Positions 1-5,499 of a stretch of DNA of 10,480 nucleotides are shown here, piece after piece. Within the stretch, counting starts at the first letter, position 1. The number at the start of each line of letters is the position of its first letter. The notes under the pieces are model-generated. The model did not search any database and had not been told where the DNA came from. It saw only the letters and a list, made by a program, of their open reading frames with translations. The DNA comes from Thermoplasmata archaeon (GTDB lineage Archaea > Thermoplasmatota > Thermoplasmata > Lutacidiplasmatales > UBA184), in NCBI GenBank assembly GCA_021792485.1, contig JAJYUO010000030.1:1-10480 (forward strand), read 5' to 3'. Both the position numbers and the translations under genes were made by a program.

Positions 1-114
1 ACCATCGCCTACCACCACGAGGGCCTCCAGCAGGCGGCCGCGCGGCAGGAGCGGGAGTCGGCGCTTCGCGAGAGCGGGAAGAATCTCGAACGCAAGGGCG
101 TGCTCGGTCGATAG
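1..114 (+). CDS. C-terminal fragment of an unidentified protein
   Basis: Reading frame 1 is open from the first base to a TAG at 112-114 and encodes the last 37 residues of a protein whose start lies outside the window. The tail is highly charged and rich in Gln, Ala, Arg and Glu (it contains the stretch QQAAARQERESALRESGKN), so it is probably a helix exposed to solvent. No family can be recognised from so short a piece. It ends 37 nt before the FtsZ-like gene on the same strand. That spacing allows co-transcription, and no clear TATA-like element is visible between them. The frame could be spurious, but its codon use (G/C at third positions) resembles that of the real genes here. Confidence 0.5.
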   Translation, partial: TIAYHHEGLQQAAARQERESALRESGKNLERKGVLGR

Positions 115-151
115 GGGTTCCCGAGGGCGAACATGGAAGCGGGGTGGACAC

Positions 152-1039
152 ATGTCCGGGGCCAACCGAGGTGCGAACGTAGGCGGTCTGTCGTCAGGAA
201 TTGACGAGCCGAACGGAGCGGCGATCTCCGCGACCGTCCGCTTGGGCGAAGACGTACGGTTCGTCCTGATCGCCGTCGGCGGCGGCGCGATCCGCGTCGC
301 CCGACCGATCGCGCTTCGCCACCTGCGCCATCTCGAGACGGTCGCGATCAACTGCGATACGCGCGTGCAGGACTGCAAGGAGTTCGACCATCAGATGTGC
401 CTCATCCCCGAAGGGGGAGGGCCGGCGGACACGTGCGGCAGCCCGCTCGCCGGAGCGACGCTGGCGCGGGCGGCGGAGCCGGCGCTGCGTCGACTGTTCG
501 ACCAAGTCCACTTCGTGACGATCATCGGCAGTCTCGGTGGGGGAGCGGGCAGCGGCGTGTTGCCGAACCTCCTCGAACTCGCGAGCGAGCGAAGCCGGCA
601 CGTGACCGCGTTCGTACTCAAGCCGTTCGCCTGCGAGGGAGAACGGCGGGCGATCGCGGACCGAACGCTCGGACGCATCCATCTGCTCGAAGGCTTTTCC
701 GACCTCAAGAGCCAGAACCGAGCCGCCCTCCACGTGCTCGACAACCAATCGCTCGTCGGATCCTTCGGTTCGCGCGCATTCCGAAGCGTTTCCGATCACT
801 GGGCGCAGCTCATCGGCGACTACGTCGAGCAGAACTACATCGACGTTGCCGAAACGTTCCTCCGCTCGATGATCGCTCCCGCGGCTCCCGTACCGATCGA
901 CGTTGCGCCGCCGATCTCCGCGATCGGCCCTGGGGTCGCGCCCCCGACCGAGGCACTACCCCCGATTCCCGCCGCCGGCCTTGAGGCGGAGCTCACGTTC
1001 GAGGTACACGACGCACTCCGACCCCCACCGGCCCCCTAG
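152..1039 (+). CDS. Divergent FtsZ/tubulin-superfamily GTPase-domain protein lacking the C-terminal domain
   Basis: The 295-residue product carries the nucleotide-binding signatures of the FtsZ/tubulin superfamily in order. There is a glycine loop T1 at about 42-46 (VGGGA), a T2 loop INCDT at 66-70, and the tubulin signature GGGAGSG at 129-135. A KPF...EGERR segment at 157-166 matches FtsZ 'KPF.FEG..R', LDN at 196-198 sits where FtsZ has the guanine-contacting 'PND', and SD at 214-215 falls in the expected H7 helix. After H7 (to about 240) the chain becomes a Pro/Ala-rich tail. The T7 catalytic loop (NxDFAD in FtsZ) and the C-terminal activation domain are absent, so the protein is shorter than the usual 350-400 residues. 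It probably binds GTP, but self-activated hydrolysis as in FtsZ filaments is doubtful. The start is ATG 152, preceded by a GGGGTGG Shine-Dalgarno-like run at 141-147. It could belong to one of the non-canonical FtsZ-like families rather than the cell-division FtsZ. Superfamily membership is secure; function is unknown. Confidence 0.82.
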   Translation: MSGANRGANVGGLSSGIDEPNGAAISATVRLGEDVRFVLIAVGGGAIRVARPIALRHLRHLETVAINCDTRVQDCKEFDHQMCLIPEGGGPADTCGSPLAGATLARAAEPALRRLFDQVHFVTIIGSLGGGAGSGVLPNLLELASERSRHVTAFVLKPFACEGERRAIADRTLGRIHLLEGFSDLKSQNRAALHVLDNQSLVGSFGSRAFRSVSDHWAQLIGDYVEQNYIDVAETFLRSMIAPAAPVPIDVAPPISAIGPGVAPPTEALPPIPAAGLEAELTFEVHDALRPPPAP

Positions 1040-1107
1040 GGAAACCCATCGAAGCGTCCAGGCAGGGCCGGCCCGGGACCCGCATCCACCTGCGGTATGG
1101 GACACAA

Positions 1108-1115
1108 CGTTAAGT
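1108..1115 (+). promoter_or_regulatory. TATA-like element for the small membrane protein gene
   Basis: CGTTAAGT is an AT-rich island in GC-rich spacer DNA. Its centre lies about 29 nt before ATG 1141. With the usual archaeal spacing of about 26 nt from TATA centre to transcription start, the mRNA would be leaderless or nearly so. This is inference from position and composition only. Confidence 0.45.
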
Positions 1116-1140
1116 GGTAGACTCGTTGAATGCGACCCGA

Positions 1141-1305
1141 ATGGACGGCCGGATCCTCACAGCGCTGTTGACGATCGTCCTGCCCGCGATCCTGATCGGC
1201 GTGACCATCGAGTACTTCTCATCGAACCCGCTCGCGATCCTGGGGCTGTTCGTCGTGATCATCGGTGGAACGTTCTGGCTCCTGTCGTACACCGACTCGT
1301 TCTAG
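1141..1305 (+). CDS. Small two-helix membrane protein
   Basis: This 54-residue product is almost wholly hydrophobic. A first transmembrane segment covers about residues 5-22 (ILTALLTIVLPAILIGVTI). A short polar turn follows (EYFSSNP), then a second segment at about 31-48 (ending IIGGTFWLL), and the protein closes with YTDSF. An upstream GTG at 1114 is in frame, but ATG 1141 is preferred. It begins just before the hydrophobic segment, and a TATA-like element at 1108-1115 would place the transcription start only a few bases before it. The gene lies 101 nt after the FtsZ-like gene and ends 15 nt before the stop of the convergent PAC2 gene. No family is recognised. A role as membrane partner of the neighbouring FtsZ-like protein is possible, but only position suggests it. 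Confidence 0.6.
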   Translation: MDGRILTALLTIVLPAILIGVTIEYFSSNPLAILGLFVVIIGGTFWLLSYTDSF

Positions 1306-1320
1306 CCCGCGGCTCTGCGT

Positions 1321-2100
1321 TCACTGATACATCGAATCGGCCCCGGACGGAGTTGCCGGCTCGGCTCCGGCGGGAGAAGAACCCTTCATGACCGCCCTTA
1401 GCGCCCGCTCGATCTCTTCGGCTTGTGCGCGCAACGGCAGGGTATCTATCTTGAGTTCTGGGAGCACCCGGTCCAGCGCCTCGATGAGCGCGGCCCCCGC
1501 CCGGTGGTCCGGGAAGACCTGAGCCGACCGCGCGGTCGCTAGGAGAACGGCGACCGGGAGCGGGCGTCCGAGCGCCTGAACCAGTAGGGCCCCCGACACC
1601 CCGCCGAGCACCCCCTCGTCCAGTCCTTCCGCTCCGCTCTTGCGGATCGCGTCGGATGCGGCTCCGCCGGACTGGGAAACCACCGCATACACCTTCGGCT
1701 CCGGCTCCTCCGTCCCGGCCTCGGCGTCCTCCTCCTGGGGGTGCGGAGAGACCCCTTCCAACGCCACGATCCAGCGCGCCTTGCGACGCTCGGCCTCGCC
1801 CAACAGCGTTCGGGCGAGGGCAGAAGCCTGGGAAGGAGTTGGCGGGAACTCGGAAAGGACGACCGCGAAATCTCGGCGTCCGTAGGCGCGGACCGGAGGG
1901 TTCACGATCCCGCCTTGGATGACGGCGATCGGAGGCATCTCCGCCGAAGCAAGGATCCCGATGCGGGGGAGCTTGAGGGTCCGTACGATGTAATGGGCTG
2001 CGATGGTCGTCGCGAGCCCGGCGCTCGGAAAGCACGTCAAAATCGTAGCCCCGGGTCCCAGCGGCGGGGCTCCCTCATCGTCCTTCCACGTGAACTCCAT
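1321..2100 (-). CDS. PAC2-family proteasome assembly chaperone/activator (PbaB-like)
   Basis: The 259-residue product matches the PAC2 (proteasome assembly chaperone 2) family, which in archaea includes PbaA and PbaB. The N-terminal region has the family pattern: the CFPSAGLATTIAAHYIV stretch at 23-39, then the GIL.S.EMPPIAVIQGG strand and loop at about 48-64, and the 'RRDFAVVLSEFPP' strand at 75-87. An acidic, low-complexity insert lies at about 121-137, and the C-terminal part is helical. The last three residues, Met-Tyr-Gln, form an HbYX motif (hydrophobic-Tyr-any), the tail by which activators and assembly factors dock in pockets of the 20S alpha ring. The protein therefore probably binds the proteasome core. 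A TTG six codons upstream (2118) is in frame, but ATG 2100 is preferred because a TATA-like element at 2133-2139 predicts a transcription start near 2110. It is divergent from fen1 across 101 nt. Family confidence is high; assembly versus activation is unresolved. Confidence 0.85.
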   Translation of the reverse strand: MEFTWKDDEGAPPLGPGATILTCFPSAGLATTIAAHYIVRTLKLPRIGILASAEMPPIAVIQGGIVNPPVRAYGRRDFAVVLSEFPPTPSQASALARTLLGEAERRKARWIVALEGVSPHPQEEDAEAGTEEPEPKVYAVVSQSGGAASDAIRKSGAEGLDEGVLGGVSGALLVQALGRPLPVAVLLATARSAQVFPDHRAGAALIEALDRVLPELKIDTLPLRAQAEEIERALRAVMKGSSPAGAEPATPSGADSMYQ

Positions 2101-2132
2101 CGTTCGGCCCCGGGCCAAGAGGCCGGAGCGGG

Positions 2133-2139
2133 ATTTAGG
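2133..2139 (-). promoter_or_regulatory. TATA-like element for the PAC2 gene
   Basis: Read on the minus strand this is CCTAAAT, the most AT-rich spot in the 101-nt gap between the divergent PAC2 and fen1 genes. Its centre is about 36 nt before ATG 2100, predicting a leader of about 10 nt. It also argues against the upstream TTG at 2118, which would lie ahead of the predicted transcript start. Inference from position only. Confidence 0.45.
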
Positions 2140-2201
2140 CTCGCGCGTCCGACCGGGAAGACCGCCGGCAAGGCCAAGTACTGAAGTCCGCTCGCCGGAG
2201 C

Positions 2202-3245
2202 GTGGGGCTGCCGTTCAAGGATATCGTGTCCCCGCGGGAGCTCCCATGGAGCGATCTCGCCGGGCGAGCGGTTGCGGTCGATGCCTACAACGCCCTCTAT
2301 CAGTTCCTCGCGACCATCCGCCAAGCCGACGGCCGGCCGTTCTCCGACGCGGACGGTCGGCCGACAAGCCATCTCATGGGTTCCTTTTACCGGACCACCT
2401 CGCTGCTTGCCGAAGGCGTCCGACCGGTTTGGGTCTTTGACGGAAAGCCGCCGGAGCGCAAGGCCGGCACGATCCGCCAACGGATCGCCGCAAAGGAGCG
2501 GGCGGCGGATCAGTGGCAGGCGGCCCTCGCGGCCGGGGACCTTGCGACCGCCCGACGTAAGGCCGCGCAGACCTCGCGGCTCACCCCCCCCATGGTCGAA
2601 GAGACGATCGAGTTGCTCGACGCGCTGGGGATGCCGACGGTTCGAGCGCCGAGCGAAGGGGAGGCCCAGGCGGCTCGCATGGCGGTCGACGGCGTCGTCT
2701 GGGCGACTGCGTCCGAGGACTACGATACGCTGCTCTTCGGCTCTCCCCGATTGGTGCGGGGGCTCGCGGCCCGTCGGTCGAATCGGAGCGGAGGGGCCGA
2801 CGCCGCCCAGCTGATCGACCGGGACGAGATGCTCCGGCAGCTCGGTATCTCCGGGGACGAACTGATCCTGATCGGCGTCCTCGTGGGAACCGACTTCAAC
2901 GACGGGGTCCGAGGCTACGGTCCGAAGAAGGCGCTCAAGATCGCCCAGGAGCACCTCGGGTGGACCGAGACGATCGCGCGCACCGGGCTCGACCCCGTCG
3001 AGGCCGACGAGGTCGCGGAGATCTTTCGGCATCCGAACACGATGCCGGTCGCTCGGCTCGATTTCCGGGAACCCGACCCCGACCGGGTCGCCGACGTCCT
3101 CGTTCGTCGCCATGGCTTCTCCGAGGAGCGGGTTCGCTCGGCGCTGCGCCGACTGGAACGTGCTCCGAAGCCATCGGGCCCGGCTTCCTCGGCTCCTCGC
3201 GGGCGCCAGCAGAGCCTCGACGGCTTCGAGGAGGTCGCATCATGA
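2202..3245 (+). CDS. fen: Flap endonuclease 1 (FEN1/XPG family)
   Basis: The 347-residue product is a full-length FEN1, the structure-specific nuclease that removes 5' flaps during Okazaki-fragment maturation and base-excision repair. It starts with GTG, giving Met-Gly-Leu; the conserved Gly2 of the family supports this start. Metal-binding acidic residues are all in place: D27 (VAVDAYN), D80 (VFDGKPP), E152 and E154 (SEGEAQAA), D173 and D175 (SEDYDTLLF) and D231 (GTDFNDG). The helix-turn-helix DNA grip follows at about 235-246 (GVRGYGPKKALK). A flexible Pro/Ser-rich linker leads to a PCNA-interacting peptide at 336-342 (QQSLDGF); it has Q, L and the first aromatic but Glu where a second aromatic is usual. 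The stop overlaps the ftcD start (ATGA at 3242-3245), so translation is probably coupled. A weak AT-rich element near 2175-2182 might be its promoter. Function is confidently assigned. Confidence 0.95.
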   Translation: MGLPFKDIVSPRELPWSDLAGRAVAVDAYNALYQFLATIRQADGRPFSDADGRPTSHLMGSFYRTTSLLAEGVRPVWVFDGKPPERKAGTIRQRIAAKERAADQWQAALAAGDLATARRKAAQTSRLTPPMVEETIELLDALGMPTVRAPSEGEAQAARMAVDGVVWATASEDYDTLLFGSPRLVRGLAARRSNRSGGADAAQLIDRDEMLRQLGISGDELILIGVLVGTDFNDGVRGYGPKKALKIAQEHLGWTETIARTGLDPVEADEVAEIFRHPNTMPVARLDFREPDPDRVADVLVRRHGFSEERVRSALRRLERAPKPSGPASSAPRGRQQSLDGFEEVAS

Positions 3246-4714
3246 GCTGGCTCGAGTGCGTTCCAAACTTTTCCGAGGGACGCGACCCGGCGAAGGTCGG
3301 ACGCATTGCCGACGCCGCCCGGAGCGTACCGGGCGTGGTGGTGCTCGACGTCGAGTCGAACGCCGACCACAATCGATCGGTGATCACGCTCGTCGGGGAG
3401 GGGACGGCGCTGGTCGACGCAGCCATGGCGATGATCCGGGTGGCGACCGAGCTGATCGACCTCAACCACCAACGGGGCGAGCACCCGCGCATCGGGGCGA
3501 CGGATGTCGTCCCGTTCGTGCCGCTCGAGGACTCCCGGATCGACGATGCGATCGCGTGCGCGCACCGCCTCGGAGAGCGCGTGGCCCGCGAGCTCGGGAT
3601 CCCCGTGTATCTCTACGGCGCGGCCGCGCGACGGCCCGAACGCTCCGAACTTCCGACTGTGCGCGCGGGCGAATTCGAGGGGCTGAAGGAGTCGATTCAG
3701 CGGGACCCGGCCCGGGCCCCGGACTTCGGGGAGGCCCGCGTTCACCCGACGGCAGGCGCCGTCGCGATCGGAGCGCGCGCCGTGCTCGTCGCCTACAACG
3801 CCTACTTGACGACCCCGGACGTGGAGATCGCGAAGCGGATCGCCCGGACGGTCCGCGCCCGGGACGGCGGCCTCTCGGAGGTTCGCGCGCTGGGCTTCGA
3901 GATCAAGGAACGGAACCGCGCCCAGGTCTCGATGAACCTCACCGACTACCGTCGGACCCCGATCCATCGAGCGCTCGAGGCGGTGCGCCGAGAGGCGGCC
4001 CGCTACGGCGTCGGCGTCGAGGAATCGGAGATCGTGGGCCTGGTTCCGGAGGAGGCTCTCTTCGACGCCGCGGAGTATTACCTCCAGCTCAATCACTTCG
4101 ACCGGGCGGCGATCCTAGAGCGAAAGGTCCGGGCGGCCGCCGGATCCGCCGAGCCGTTCCCTCGGTTCCTCGACCGCCTCGCAGCGCGTACGCCCACGCC
4201 CGGGGGAGGCAGTGCGGCGGCCGCGGCCGGCGCCCTGGCGGCCGCCCTCGGCGAAATGGTCCTCGCCTACTCGATCGACGCGAACACGCCGAAGAACGAC
4301 CCGCTCGTCGCGGCGCGGACCGCCTGCTGGGAGGCGCGGACGTTCTTCGTCCGGGCGATGACCGAGGATGCCCAGGCCTACGAGGCCGTTCGCGCTGCCC
4401 GCAAGGAGCTCAAGGACCGTCCGAACGACGCCGGCAAGATCGCCGCGAGCATCGCGGCGCTTCGCCGCTCGGCGGAGGTTCCGCTCGCCACCGCACGGAC
4501 CGCGGTACGTCTTGCCGAAACGCTTCGTTCCATCGGACCGAAGACCAAGACTGCCCTCGCCAGCGACCTCGCGACCGCGCTCGCGCTCCTTTCGGCCGCT
4601 CGTGACGGAGGGCTCGCGAACGTCCGGGTGAACGTAACCGACCTGAACGCCGCCGGCCAATCGACCGGAGAGATCGAGGCCGAGCTGAACCGGCTGAGCG
4701 GCCCCACCGGATGA
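3242..4714 (+). CDS. ftcD: Bifunctional glutamate formiminotransferase / formiminotetrahydrofolate cyclodeaminase
   Basis: The 490-residue protein is a two-domain fusion like mammalian FTCD. The first part (about 1-300) transfers the formimino group of formiminoglutamate, a histidine-degradation intermediate, to tetrahydrofolate. It opens with the signature LECVPNFSEGRD and carries the catalytic His in GEHPRIGATDVVPFVP (H81) and the conserved RVHPTAGAVAIGAR block at 166-179. The second part (about 305-490) is the cyclodeaminase, which releases ammonia to give methenyl-tetrahydrofolate. Its hallmark is the Pro/Gly turn TPTPGGGSAAAAAG at 317-330, followed by a helical bundle. The frame remains open upstream inside fen1, but ATG 3242 overlaps the fen1 stop and begins the conserved N-terminus exactly. 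Its own stop overlaps the next start at 4711. The fusion implies folate rather than only methanopterin as C1 carrier in this organism, and possible use of histidine as nutrient. No histidase or urocanase gene is in the window. Confidence 0.95.
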   Translation: MSWLECVPNFSEGRDPAKVGRIADAARSVPGVVVLDVESNADHNRSVITLVGEGTALVDAAMAMIRVATELIDLNHQRGEHPRIGATDVVPFVPLEDSRIDDAIACAHRLGERVARELGIPVYLYGAAARRPERSELPTVRAGEFEGLKESIQRDPARAPDFGEARVHPTAGAVAIGARAVLVAYNAYLTTPDVEIAKRIARTVRARDGGLSEVRALGFEIKERNRAQVSMNLTDYRRTPIHRALEAVRREAARYGVGVEESEIVGLVPEEALFDAAEYYLQLNHFDRAAILERKVRAAAGSAEPFPRFLDRLAARTPTPGGGSAAAAAGALAAALGEMVLAYSIDANTPKNDPLVAARTACWEARTFFVRAMTEDAQAYEAVRAARKELKDRPNDAGKIAASIAALRRSAEVPLATARTAVRLAETLRSIGPKTKTALASDLATALALLSAARDGGLANVRVNVTDLNAAGQSTGEIEAELNRLSGPTG

Positions 4715-5382
4715 GCGAACCGGACTCTCGCGCGCGCCCTCGGATCTGGCTCAACTGCGCGATCTCGATCGACGGGCGGCTCGCGTTCGCGCGCGGAGTC
4801 CGCGCCCGCCTCTCCGGGCCGCAGGATCTCGTCCGAGTGCACCGGTTGCGGGCCGAGAGCGATGCGATCGTCGTGGGATCGGGTACCGTGATCCTGGACG
4901 ACCCCTCCCTCACGGTTCACTGGGAGGAGATCGGTCGCCTGGTCGGCCGTCCCCCCACGCGGATCGTGCTCGATTCGAGCGGGAGCGCCCCGGCCGGGGC
5001 CCGCGTGTTCGACGGCTCCTCCCCCACGCTGGTCGCCACGGTAAAATCGAACAACCGGACCTACCCTCCCCACGTCGAGCGCCTCATCGCCGGAACCGAC
5101 CGGGTCGAGCTCCCAGAGCTGTGGACCCTTCTGTACGAGCGAGGGATGCGACGGATCCTCGTCGAAGGCGGTGCCCGCGTGATCGCGAGCGTCGTCGCCT
5201 CTCGCCGCTTCGATCGGCTCACCGTCTACGTCGCGCCGGTGCTGATCGGTCAGGGAACGTCCCCTCCGATGGTCGCGGGGCCCGCGGCAGAGGGGTTCGA
5301 GCACCTTGCGCGACTTCGGCTCCTCGGCGTCGAGCGCCTGGATGACGGATACGTGGCGAGCTACGAACCGCGCGATCCGTGA
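4711..5382 (+). CDS. arfC: 2,5-diamino-6-(ribosylamino)-4(3H)-pyrimidinone 5'-phosphate reductase (riboflavin pathway)
   Basis: The 223-residue product is the stand-alone reductase of the archaeal/fungal riboflavin pathway, homologous to the C-terminal half of bacterial RibD and to dihydrofolate reductase folds. It uses NADPH to reduce the ribosyl side chain before deamination. Family motifs appear in order: NCAISIDGRLA (15-25), RLSGPQDLVRVHRLRAESDA (33-52), VGSGTVILDDPSLTV (55-69), PTRIVLDSSG (82-91), the nucleotide-binding ILVEGGARV (149-157), and VAPVLIGQGTSP (174-185). The length is normal for the family. ATG 4711 overlaps the ftcD stop (ATGA). It is the last tightly coupled gene of the fen1-ftcD-arfC set and is followed by a strong hairpin at 5423-5447. 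Flavin and folate cofactor genes sharing a unit is plausible housekeeping. A general RibD-C domain reductase of other substrate is the alternative, less likely given the motif match. Confidence 0.88.
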   Translation: MSEPDSRARPRIWLNCAISIDGRLAFARGVRARLSGPQDLVRVHRLRAESDAIVVGSGTVILDDPSLTVHWEEIGRLVGRPPTRIVLDSSGSAPAGARVFDGSSPTLVATVKSNNRTYPPHVERLIAGTDRVELPELWTLLYERGMRRILVEGGARVIASVVASRRFDRLTVYVAPVLIGQGTSPPMVAGPAAEGFEHLARLRLLGVERLDDGYVASYEPRDP

Positions 5383-5422
5383 TCGGGGCCCCTATCGTCC
5401 TGTCCGCGAACCCGTTATGAGC

Positions 5423-5447
5423 CCCCCGCTCTGCGGAGAGGCGGGGG
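5423..5447 (+). promoter_or_regulatory. Strong GC-rich RNA hairpin between the reductase and FAH genes
   Basis: CCCCCGCTCT (5423-5432) pairs with AGAGGCGGGGG (5437-5447) around the tetraloop GCGG. This gives ten base pairs with one bulged G (5441). It is the most stable short hairpin noticed in the window and is intergenic: 40 nt after the reductase stop and 7 nt before the ACG codon at 5455 where FAH homology begins. The right arm contains the purine run GGGGGA that could serve as Shine-Dalgarno for that codon, so folding would hide it. It could be a translation-control structure or a stop for read-through from the upstream unit. There is no T-run after it, which disfavours a simple intrinsic terminator. 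Confidence 0.5.
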
Positions 5448-5499
5448 AAAGAGCACGAAGCTCGTCCACTTCTCGCTCGCGGACCAGTTCCACTTCGGC

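Noticed and set aside
194..799. Long minus-strand open frame opposite the FtsZ-like gene
   Set aside because: It is an antisense shadow of a GC-rich gene: Arg/Asp/Glu-rich composition, no recognisable motif, and full overlap with conserved coding sequence.
1065..1095. GGGCCGGCCC palindrome and CCGCA/TGCGG stem after the FtsZ-like gene
   Set aside because: Short GC-rich stems without T-run or other context; not distinguishable from composition.
2915..4096. 393-codon minus-strand open frame opposite fen1 and ftcD
   Set aside because: Length comes from GC bias. The plus-strand frames carry clear catalytic motifs; this one has low-complexity composition and no family pattern.
5385..5392. GGGGCCCC palindrome just after the reductase stop as a terminator
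   Set aside because: It has no loop and no following T-run; an eight-base GC palindrome is expected by chance in such GC-rich DNA.
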